Shown: positions 1-5,125 of the stretch, piece by piece
How positions within the stretch are numbered: position 1 is the stretch's first letter
How the letters are laid out: each line of letters opens with the position of its first letter
Source of the DNA: an uncultured Neisseriaceae bacterium
Lineage (GTDB): Bacteria > Pseudomonadota > Gammaproteobacteria > Burkholderiales > UBA11063
Length of the DNA stretch: 6,956 bases
Assembly: GCA_903891375.1 (NCBI GenBank)
Contig: CAITEL010000345.1
Coordinates: forward strand, 1-6,956
Direction of reading: 5' to 3'
Notes under the pieces: model-generated
What the model saw: the letters and a program-made list of their open reading frames with translations, nothing else
Databases searched by the model: none
Told to the model about the DNA's origin: nothing
Made by a program: the position numbers and the translations under genes

Positions 1-2
1 AC

Positions 3-150
3 AAAATCATGGTTCAGGATCATTGTTCAGAGCACTTGATTCTTGCTTTCGATCCGAGTTTTATTCCTAAAAGTGGGAAGGAAACTGATCATTGTGGGTA
101 TTTTTATAATGGGACGGCAAGCAAACCCATGAAAGGACTGTTGCTTAGTT
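3..150 (+). pseudogene. Transposase fragment (DDE type, IS4-like), truncated
   Basis: The plus-strand reading frame is open from the window edge and encodes a stretch around FDPSFIPKSGK followed by GYFYNGTASKPMKGL. I recognise this from DDE transposases of the IS4-like group common in Bacteroidota, whose first catalytic Asp lies in an (A/V)(L/F)DPS(F/Y)IxKSGK motif followed by a GYFWSG-like stretch. Here the Asp is the D of FDPS. After about position 150 the similarity to the remembered family pattern stops. The rest of the frame to 230 is Cys- and Lys-rich and does not look like transposase, so the C-terminal half with the remaining catalytic residues is missing. The ATG at position 9 is internal to the protein; the true start lies outside the window. 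It points against the cassette genes and abuts the start of a minus-strand cassette gene, so a truncated or rearranged insertion sequence is likely. The exact right border is not resolved. Confidence 0.6.
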
Positions 151-215
151 GTCGCTGCAACGATAAGAGCTGTGATAACTCCAAGTTTCAAAAGTGTGTC
201 AATTATTTTGTTCAT
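150..215 (-). pseudogene. 5' remnant of a cassette gene, hydrophobic N-terminus
   Basis: On the minus strand an ATG at 215-213 opens a frame whose first 24 residues (MNKIIDTLLKLGVITALIVA and on) look like a signal anchor or the first membrane helix of a small protein. The ATG sits about 48 nt downstream of the core at 256-264 that ends attC A, which is where the next cassette's gene should begin, and it follows an ACGAGAA stretch. The frame continues to position 27, but from about 150 leftwards it lies opposite the transposase reading frame and looks like its shadow. I read this as the first codons of a cassette gene cut off by the transposase fragment. Function is unknown. The alternative is a short chance frame. 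Confidence 0.35.
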
Positions 216-255
216 TTCTCGTCAGTTTAAAATTAGCACTGTCGTCCTAAGCATG

Positions 256-392
256 ACCGCTAACGTTATTGCGGCTTGACGCAGGGCAGGATTATAAGCA
301 CAAATGTTCAATAAAGCACAAATGCCAAATAGAACTACAAATGTTGAATTTAGCACATAAGCCTGCCTTGCGTTCAAACCGCTGTTGGTGGC
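256..392 (-). repeat. attC-like recombination site A
   Basis: This imperfect palindrome lies 7 nt beyond the stop codon of the 232-aa gene. The outer cores are CCGCTAAC at 257-264 and GTTGGTGGC at 384-392. The inner arms are GCGGCTTGACGCAGGGCAGG (271-290) and, on the other side, CCTGCCTTGCGTTCAAACCGC, which pair with few mismatches or bulges. The unpaired spacers differ: six bases (GTTATT) next to the left core and one base (T) next to the right core. This asymmetry is typical of attC sites and sets recombination polarity. The two cores do not match each other well; the right one matches the core at the start of the same cassette (1119-1127). The terminal loop is about 80 nt, as in long attC sites. 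Read on the minus strand, the crossover would be G|TTAGCGG at 264/263. Confidence 0.75.
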
Positions 393-1126
393 AGTTTGGT
401 TAGGTATTAACATTATTCATTCGTTTATAAAGTTCTATTTTTTGTCCCGGGTCTGCATAGCCGCTCAAATATTCAATTTGTTTATACTCAATAAATCCAT
501 CTACGTGTTGTCCATAACCTAACCAATAATCTGGTATCATTTCTTCGCTTAGAGGCTGGTATTCAAAGTCCACTCCACCTAAAAAATTATAGTTACAAAT
601 CATCTTTGGCTTTATTTTATGTTTAATAAAAATATTTTGCCAAATAACATTATTATCAAAATCAATATAAATCAAAGTAAAATATTTTCCTTCACTCTTC
701 CATAAACTAAATTCTGCTTTAAAATTTTTTATTTCATAATTATATTCAAGTCCATAATTTCCTTTGTATTTTGCTTGGTCCAACTCAAACCATTTAGGCT
801 CCATAGTACAATAGCATTGTTCAATACAGTTGTTTTCTCTCAGTCTTTTTTTCAACTTGTAAATAGAATCACTATAATTTAATTCTTCATGTATATCACA
901 ATAAACAAATTTGTTTGTAATATCGAGACATCCAACTATTGGTGTTGCATCAGTTCCAGCGGAATAGTAAAAACAACAATCAATAAATAATTCTTGAAAA
1001 TTAGAATGTAGCAAATCTTCAATTAGTCTTTCACGTCTGTTCTCAAAATGCCGTATTTCATATTCATCGGCTCTTAAATAGTCTTTAATTCTATGCATAC
1101 TTTACGGTTTTGTAAATTGCCACCAA
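264..1126 (-). mobile_element. Integron gene cassette a (one gene)
   Basis: The boundaries are inferred from the G|TT crossover points of sites B and A. On the minus strand the cassette begins TTGGTGGC, carries the 232-aa gene, and ends with attC A, about 863 nt in all. The start core and the core after the gene are exact reverse complements over 9 nt (1119-1127 and 384-392), so an excised circle would rebuild a symmetric core pair. Confidence 0.65.
400..1098 (-). CDS. Hypothetical cassette protein, 232 aa
   Basis: I do not recognise this protein. It has no signal peptide, lipobox or membrane helix, so it is probably cytoplasmic. It begins MHRIKDYLRADEYE with a charged helical N-terminus (about residues 1-35). 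The remainder is rich in aromatic residues, with many Tyr, Phe and Trp, and holds eight cysteines (including CC near residue 41 and CYC near 115-117) without an evident zinc-binding spacing. The second half alternates short hydrophobic strands such as YFTLIYIDFDNNVIW, suggesting a beta-rich or alpha/beta fold. It is the only gene of its cassette: the ATG lies about 20 nt downstream of the cassette-start core at 1119-1127, and the TAA is 7 nt from the core of attC A. This is the compact layout usual for cassettes. The upstream sequence has no Shine-Dalgarno motif. The reading frame is confident; the function is unknown. Confidence 0.85.
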   Translation of the reverse strand: MHRIKDYLRADEYEIRHFENRRERLIEDLLHSNFQELFIDCCFYYSAGTDATPIVGCLDITNKFVYCDIHEELNYSDSIYKLKKRLRENNCIEQCYCTMEPKWFELDQAKYKGNYGLEYNYEIKNFKAEFSLWKSEGKYFTLIYIDFDNNVIWQNIFIKHKIKPKMICNYNFLGGVDFEYQPLSEEMIPDYWLGYGQHVDGFIEYKQIEYLSGYADPGQKIELYKRMNNVNT

Positions 1127-1254
1127 CGTTTTGCGGCTTTGCGAAGAAGCGGATTTCGGAGCACAAAACTGTCAACATACCACAGAAGTTGATGCGAGTA
1201 AGAATGTTTAATTAACCACTGAACCCGCTTTTTTGCAAAACCGCTGTTATGGGC
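1119..1254 (-). repeat. attC-like recombination site B
   Basis: The outer cores are GCCACCAAC (1119-1127) and GTTATGGGC (1246-1254). The inner arms are GCGGCTTTGCGAAGAAGCGG from 1133 and, at the right, CCGCTTTTTTGCAAAACCGC ending at 1244. The spacers are GTTTT on the left and a single T on the right, the same asymmetry as in sites A and D. The loop between the arms carries CGGAGCACAAAACT (1157-1170), a motif also present in site D. The site lies 15 nt beyond the TGA of the GIY-YIG gene. The left core belongs to the start of cassette a and the right core to cassette b. Confidence 0.78.
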
Positions 1255-1269
1255 TGGTTTTCTTGTTTG

Positions 1270-1740
1270 TCAAAATGAATTATTTAGTCGTGGAAGTTTA
1301 TTGTTTTTTTTGTAATATTTATACAATAGCAATGCTTCAATATAAGCTGGCGGCTCATCTTTTTTAGAATACATAATAAAAATGTCCAAAGAGTCAATTT
1401 CGTTTTGGATCATGAACTCGCTTACATAGTCGTTAGTTTGAATGTCCTTTTTTGAAACTTTGTCTTTGCCTCTTGATGCGAGTAACCTCTTTTGAATAGA
1501 GTGGTCACCCAATGAGCCATCTGTTTTTACCTTACCAGCCATACCTATGTATAATATTTCGGCTGTTTTTTTATTAACCCAAACATATACACCAAATTTA
1601 GTCTTTACATTCTGCCGAATTGTTTGGTTGAATTTTTCCCTACCGCCCAATTCGGCAAAAATATTTTTTTCAATTTCAAAATTGATAACAGGTTCGTCTA
1701 AGTATGGAATGATAACATCCTTTATTTCTTCAATTGTCAT
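1270..1740 (-). CDS. GIY-YIG nuclease-like protein
   Basis: The 156-aa product carries the GIY-YIG signature. The first strand is FGVYVWV (G50-V51-Y52), the second is ILYIGMAG (Y64-I65-G66), the catalytic-type Arg is R85 in IQKRLLASRG, the metal-binding-type Glu is E135 in AYIEALLL, and a conserved-type Asn is at N153 or N154 near the C-terminus. These residues fit the one-metal nuclease fold used by UvrC, homing endonucleases and small stand-alone nucleases that cleave DNA. The domain fills nearly the whole protein after about 45 helical residues; there is no obvious second DNA-binding domain. It is the last gene of a three-gene cassette, 9 nt after a lipoprotein gene, and has no signal peptide. 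The start is taken at the ATG at 1740, since the gap to the previous stop leaves no room for more. All core residues are present, so activity is plausible, but the substrate is unknown. Confidence 0.85.
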   Translation of the reverse strand: MTIEEIKDVIIPYLDEPVINFEIEKNIFAELGGREKFNQTIRQNVKTKFGVYVWVNKKTAEILYIGMAGKVKTDGSLGDHSIQKRLLASRGKDKVSKKDIQTNDYVSEFMIQNEIDSLDIFIMYSKKDEPPAYIEALLLYKYYKKNNKLPRLNNSF

Positions 1741-1749
1741 TTGCTCTTT

Positions 1750-2148
1750 TTATTGCCTACTATAAAATTTACCACCTTTAATTCTCAAACCGTCATTTGT
1801 AACTTCAGCTCTTCCGATTAGTTCATCATTACCATAAACGTCTTTATGATATAAAGATAAATTGTCTGCTGTCCCAGTCCAATTGCCGTAATCAGGTGTT
1901 CCGTCACCAACAGAAGCTTGAATAATCAAAGTTCCTCCACTACGAAGAATAATTGTTGATTCCATACCAACGTTGTCTGTCCCCGAATATGTGCCACTGA
2001 TTTCTACTTTTGGTTGCTCAATGGTTTTTTCTTCAACTTCATTGGATTGAGAATTAGTTTTTGTGTTTTGTCCGCCATTTCCGCAACTCATTATTATTGC
2101 CGAAAAAGTAAAAAACAAAATTGTGATTAAGATTGATTGCTTTTTCAT
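1750..2148 (-). CDS. Small lipoprotein, 132 aa, beta-rich
   Basis: The N-terminus is a classic lipoprotein signal: MKKQ, then a hydrophobic stretch to residue 20, then the lipobox MSC with the lipidated Cys at position 22, followed by GNGGQNTK. A low-complexity polar linker (about residues 23-48) leads to a compact domain of about 80 residues, beginning ISGTYSG and continuing with short alternating strands and a GNWTG turn near residue 88. The pattern recalls small calycin or NlpE-like lipoprotein domains, but I cannot assign a family. It would be anchored in the envelope. The gene lies 8 nt after the 169-aa lipoprotein gene and 9 nt before the GIY-YIG gene, so the three are probably co-transcribed. 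The start has an AT-rich leader without Shine-Dalgarno, as usual in Bacteroidota. Confidence 0.87.
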   Translation of the reverse strand: MKKQSILITILFFTFSAIIMSCGNGGQNTKTNSQSNEVEEKTIEQPKVEISGTYSGTDNVGMESTIILRSGGTLIIQASVGDGTPDYGNWTGTADNLSLYHKDVYGNDELIGRAEVTNDGLRIKGGKFYSRQ

Positions 2149-2156
2149 TTTGTGTA

Positions 2157-2666
2157 TTATTTAGATTTGGTTAAATTATTTTTTTCAAGTTTAAATTCAG
2201 GTTCGTCATTACCTATACAAATTGCAGTTTTATCAGATTTATTTATCGCTAAAGTGTATGTGGGATTGGAAGATTTTCCGTCACTTAATGAACATTCTAA
2301 TTTTAGAATATCCGTGGCATCACTAATAATCTTAATCGTCCCATCATAGTAAACTCGGCTATTGTCTTCCAAGTTTGTCTGTTGCAGACTAACCGCACCA
2401 TCTTCTTTTAATAGAAACTTAAAGTCAATTGAAGGAACTGGAACTTTTTGTCCATTAATTACCATATCGTCCCCATATTGATTTTTCATAAAGTAACTTG
2501 GTTGAATACCATGATAATTTCCTAAGTATTCTTGCTGTAATAGCGGTTGTTTGTCTTTTTTAATTTCAGTTGATTGAGTTTGTTTATTCTCTGGATTATT
2601 GCCACAACTTGAAAAGATGAATGAAGCAAATATTATTGCTCCAATAATTGTTATTGTATTTTTCAT
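2157..2666 (-). CDS. Lipoprotein, 169 aa, unknown function
   Basis: The sequence starts MKNTITIIGAIIFASFIFSS and the lipidated Cys is C21 (lipobox FSSC, followed by GNN). A polar linker runs to about residue 45, then a domain starts with YLGNYHGIQP and contains alternating hydrophobic strands. The mature N-terminus and the GxYxG-like opening of the domain resemble those of the neighbouring 132-aa lipoprotein, so the two may be distant paralogues or simply share the same lipoprotein layout. No enzymatic motif is visible. It is the first gene of cassette b and follows a leader of about 180 nt, the longest in the array, where a promoter could lie. Location in the envelope is well supported; the function is unknown. 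Confidence 0.87.
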   Translation of the reverse strand: MKNTITIIGAIIFASFIFSSCGNNPENKQTQSTEIKKDKQPLLQQEYLGNYHGIQPSYFMKNQYGDDMVINGQKVPVPSIDFKFLLKEDGAVSLQQTNLEDNSRVYYDGTIKIISDATDILKLECSLSDGKSSNPTYTLAINKSDKTAICIGNDEPEFKLEKNNLTKSK

Positions 2667-2847
2667 TTGATTATTTTACGATTATCCTACTCATTTGGCT
2701 TTTCGGTGTCCGCCCCGTTTTTTTTTAAGTGGTCGCTGGTCTCCAATTTTGATTATCAATATTACAAAATATCTTTTAGGAACTATCAAAGTTATCCTTT
2801 GGTGGTTCTCTTTTCTGTGTCATTCCGTTGTGTCGTTTTTTAAACTT

Positions 2848-2966
2848 GCCCATAACGAACGTTTGAAGGATTTATGCAGTAAGTATTGGGGGGATTTCCG
2901 CAGACACTTTAAAGTTAGCGATTCTGCCCCCCCCAATACTTATTGCATAAATCCTATGTTATCGGC
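2848..2966 (-). repeat. attC-like recombination site C with near-perfect stem
   Basis: The outer cores are GCCCATAAC (2848-2856) and GTTATCGGC (2958-2966). The arms are the best paired of the four sites. The left arm from 2867 (AGGATTTATGC, then a G run) pairs with a right arm ending in GCATAAATCCT at 2955. There is one A/G difference over about 27 positions, and the inner end is six G against eight C. The spacers are ten bases (GAACGTTTGA) on the left and two (AT) on the right, so the asymmetry is kept but the left spacer is longer than in A, B and D. The left side contains AACGAACG (2854-2861), which looks like a 4-nt duplication. The site is 39 nt beyond the stop of the 93-aa gene. Confidence 0.75.
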
Positions 2967-3005
2967 TGGTTTTCTTTGTTCGTGCGTGTTTCGTGTCATA
3001 TTGTT

Positions 3006-3287
3006 TTAAACTCGGCTTAATAATTCAGATAATACAGAAAGATTGCATCCTCTCGTTTCGTATTCGTGTTGATTATAATTTATATACCATTGAGCGTTTA
3101 TTTCTATTCCATTTAATGAATCATTAAATGCTGTATTAATTGTATTTAATGGCAATATCTTTCGTTCTATATTTATAGAATAAATGACTCCACCATCATT
3201 GCTCCTTTCAATAAATAAATAATTAGTACCGAGAGCTGTTGTATATAAGGTCTCTCCAACAATTAAGTTATTCAATATTTCTTCCAT
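3006..3287 (-). CDS. Hypothetical cassette protein, 93 aa
   Basis: This small protein without a signal peptide starts MEEILNNLIVGETLYTT. It has an early strand pair (TNYLFIERSND and GVIYSINIERK), a middle stretch LNTINTAFND, and a C-terminal segment INAQWYINYNQHEYETRGCN ending in a leucine-rich helix. The aromatic and charged C-terminal segment is the most distinctive part, but I cannot assign it to a family. It lies 24 nt downstream of the T9SS-sorted protein gene on the same strand and is followed by attC C. It could be co-transcribed with that gene, although the predicted cytoplasmic location makes a shared function uncertain. No Shine-Dalgarno motif precedes the ATG. The length, strand and cassette position support a real gene. 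Confidence 0.72.
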   Translation of the reverse strand: MEEILNNLIVGETLYTTALGTNYLFIERSNDGGVIYSINIERKILPLNTINTAFNDSLNGIEINAQWYINYNQHEYETRGCNLSVLSELLSRV

Positions 3288-3311
3288 CGTATATTATTTA
3301 ATTTATTTCTG

Positions 3312-4568
3312 TTAATGCGTTTTAATTAATTTCAATCGAACATTTGAATTGTTGATTTGAATAAAATAAATATTGTCGGGTAAGTCCGTTGTTGAAAATG
3401 AAACTCGTTTTGAATTTGCTTGTATTGATTTTACTTCCTGCCCAAGTACATTTATAATTTTTATTTGATGAATGTCTGAATTAGATTCAATGAATACTAC
3501 GTCAGTTGCAGGATTTGGATAAATAGAAAACATATTCACTTTAGAAAAATCGTTTATACCTGCACCGCTATTTACTACTGTTAATATAGCAATGTTCGAT
3601 GTGTCTGCTCTGCAAGAACTTGAAGATATTATGCAACGGAAAAGTTGATTATTATTAGTAAGCGTTGAGTTTGTAATTGTCAATGTATCATTAGTTGCTC
3701 CACTATATTGCCCTGCATTAAATAAAGTCATCCATCCTGTGCCAAGATTCGTTTGCCATTGGTAAGTTGCGCTCGTGTCGGAAGATGATGTTATGAATTG
3801 TGCGTTGTTAGACACATTTACGGTTATGTTAGATGGTTGACTTGATACAGATACCATACATCCTTGATATAGAAAGGCTACTTCTGATTGAGATAATGCA
3901 CGATTCCAAATACCAATATCATCTAATTTTGAAGGATACCAACCATTATATGTGCCCGCTCCTCCTCTTCTTCCAAACCTTAATGGAATAGTACTAGTCT
4001 GTAAAGTGCCTGTTATATTTAATGAGTCTGTGCAAATTGAATTAAGGTAAAATTTAACTTTATTACCATCGTATGTAACTACGATATGATACCAAGCATT
4101 CATAGCACTAGTTAATCCATTTAAAGAGATATTAGTTCCTCCAATATTGCCTGAAGTTCCTAAAGAAGTCATTGGACTACCTGCTCTAACTTCATAACCG
4201 CCATACCAATCGCCATCAACTATTTTAGAAACAATAGCTGGTTCATAATTCGTTACACCAGCAATATTTATTACAAATGCCCAAGCAGATATAGAATATG
4301 CACTTGAAACACATAAAGAAGGAGTAGATAAAACTTCTATATAATTAGAAATACCATCAAAATCATAAGCAGTATTTGCAACGCTATTTCTATCAGCGGT
4401 CAGTGTTGCTCCATAAACAACTCCGTTATTACCATTACCGCTTTCGTCATTTGCGTTTCCATCAAACCCCCACCAACCAACAAGTCCAGTTGTTGGTACA
4501 TAACTCGGTACTTGAGCAGAAACATTTAATGTTAATGCTAAACTTAAAAGTAAAATTGTTTTTTTCAT
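3312..4568 (-). CDS. Secreted LamG / Ig-like protein with T9SS sorting domain
   Basis: This 418-aa protein has a Sec signal peptide (residues 1-18, cleavage likely after NVSA). A LamG (concanavalin A-like) domain covers about residues 28-236, opening GLVGWWGFDGNANDESGNG and closing KLDDIGIWNRALSQSEVAFL. An Ig-like beta-sandwich follows (about 240-332, with YQWQ near its middle). The last 73 residues from MFSIYPNPATD form a type A T9SS C-terminal sorting domain with the usual strands and the VLGQEV motif. LamG domains typically bind carbohydrates or proteins, so an exported adhesin or glycan-binding surface protein is the likeliest role; no catalytic residues are evident. The T9SS moves cargo across the outer membrane in Bacteroidota and removes the sorting domain. 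The gene is complete and is the first gene of cassette c. Its start has an A-rich leader without Shine-Dalgarno. Such a large T9SS cargo gene is unusual in an integron cassette. Confidence 0.92.
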   Translation of the reverse strand: MKKTILLLSLALTLNVSAQVPSYVPTTGLVGWWGFDGNANDESGNGNNGVVYGATLTADRNSVANTAYDFDGISNYIEVLSTPSLCVSSAYSISAWAFVINIAGVTNYEPAIVSKIVDGDWYGGYEVRAGSPMTSLGTSGNIGGTNISLNGLTSAMNAWYHIVVTYDGNKVKFYLNSICTDSLNITGTLQTSTIPLRFGRRGGAGTYNGWYPSKLDDIGIWNRALSQSEVAFLYQGCMVSVSSQPSNITVNVSNNAQFITSSSDTSATYQWQTNLGTGWMTLFNAGQYSGATNDTLTITNSTLTNNNQLFRCIISSSSCRADTSNIAILTVVNSGAGINDFSKVNMFSIYPNPATDVVFIESNSDIHQIKIINVLGQEVKSIQANSKRVSFSTTDLPDNIYFIQINNSNVRLKLIKTH

Positions 4569-4663
4569 TTTGTTTTTGTTTTGTTTGTTTAATTATTTAT
4601 TTTTTGCTTACTCTTTCGGTTTTCAGCTACCCCGTTGCGTTTCGGTTACGTTCTACTAAACTT

Positions 4664-4799
4664 GCCGATAACGTTTTGCAGATTTGCGATGGGCGGGATT
4701 TTTACCACTAATGTTGATGCGGAGCACAAAACTTTCGGATAATACTAAACTGTCTGCGGAGCACGAAACCCCGCCTATTGCAAATGTGCTGTTATGGGC
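4664..4799 (-). repeat. attC-like recombination site D
   Basis: The outer cores are GCCGATAAC (4664-4672) and GTTATGGGC (4791-4799). The arms GCAGATTTGCGATGGGCGGG (from 4678) and CCCCGCCTATTGCAAATGTGC (ending 4789) pair with few mismatches or bulges. The spacers are GTTTT on the left and T on the right, the same as in site B. The loop holds two direct copies of TGCGGAGCACRAAAC (4718-4732 and 4755-4769, one difference), a motif shared with the loop of site B. The site lies 11 nt beyond the TGA of the 64-aa gene. Confidence 0.78.
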
Positions 4800-4810
4800 T
4801 GGGCTTCTAT

Positions 4811-5005
4811 TCAAGGTCGGCACAAATTGTTTATTAAACTTTTTATTTCATTTAATAACTCGTCATCTGGATTTAGCTTTTCTTCCGCTAGTATTAATAA
4901 CACTTTTGATTCTTCGCATAATCTAACAAAGGGAATGTCATTGGTTTGATTGTGTATCGCCTTTTGCTTAATGTTTTCGATTGATTCTATTATTTTGTCT
5001 CTCAT
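4811..5005 (-). CDS. Hypothetical small helical protein, 64 aa
   Basis: The predicted product is short, charged and almost entirely helical: an N-terminal helix MRDKIIESIENIKQKAI, a central segment FVRLCEESKVLLILAEEKL, and a C-terminal helix from about residue 48 after the turn NPDDE. It has two cysteines and no signal peptide or membrane segment. I do not recognise it; its size would suit an antitoxin-like or regulatory peptide, but nothing in the sequence shows this. It lies 120 nt after the 197-aa lipoprotein gene on the same strand, and its stop is 11 nt from the core of attC D, the position expected of the last gene in a cassette. The start is preceded by an A-rich leader. Coding is supported mostly by position and amino acid composition. 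Confidence 0.65.
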   Translation of the reverse strand: MRDKIIESIENIKQKAIHNQTNDIPFVRLCEESKVLLILAEEKLNPDDELLNEIKSLINNLCRP

Positions 5006-5125
5006 TTTTTATTTTTTAGTGTTCGTTATTGTATTAATAAATACACAAGAAAAATAGAAAAGACTATTTTTTTGAAATTATAACCCAAATTTTTAGTTTG
5101 GTCATCTGTTGGATAAAAAATAAGA

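Larger units (their letters stand above)
1127..2855 (-). mobile_element. Integron gene cassette b (three genes)
   Basis: On the minus strand the cassette begins TTATGGGC at 2855, has a leader of about 190 nt, then lipoprotein, lipoprotein and GIY-YIG protein with 8-9 nt gaps, and ends in attC B. The start core (2848-2856) and the core after the last gene (1246-1254) are exact reverse complements over 9 nt. At about 1.73 kb with three genes it is far larger than the common one-gene cassette. Confidence 0.65.
2856..4671 (-). mobile_element. Integron gene cassette c (two genes)
   Basis: On the minus strand the cassette starts TTATCGGC at 4671, carries the T9SS-sorted protein and then the 93-aa protein, and ends in attC C. 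The start core (4664-4672) and the core after the last gene (2958-2966) are exact reverse complements over 9 nt. The length is about 1.82 kb. Confidence 0.65.

Noticed and set aside
222..413. Minus-strand open frame of 63 aa over site A
   Set aside because: It lies almost wholly inside the attC palindrome and overlaps the end of the 232-aa gene.
2787..2794. Possible Bacteroidota -7 promoter box (TAACTTTG on the minus strand) upstream of the 169-aa lipoprotein
   Set aside because: It fits TAnnTTTG, but no TTG-type -33 element is found at the right distance and it is about 120 nt from the start codon; a chance match in AT-rich DNA is likely.
2695..3009. Plus-strand open frame of 104 aa across the leader of cassette b and site C
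   Set aside because: It runs straight through the attC C palindrome and its predicted protein is Cys-, Phe- and Arg-rich without domain character; it is a frame created by the palindrome and leader.
256..4799. Palindromes as MITEs, REP elements or CRISPR repeats
   Set aside because: There is no target duplication or regular short spacing, the two ends of one element do not match each other, and core matches run across the genes instead, which fits attC sites better.
4376..4926. Two overlapping plus-strand frames (111 and 80 aa)
   Set aside because: They lie opposite the LamG protein's signal region, site D and the 64-aa gene, and have no protein-like features.
5085..5101. Small hairpin CCAAA/TTTGG after the coiled-coil lipoprotein gene as a terminator
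   Set aside because: The stem is only five AT-rich pairs and no T run follows it in the transcribed direction.
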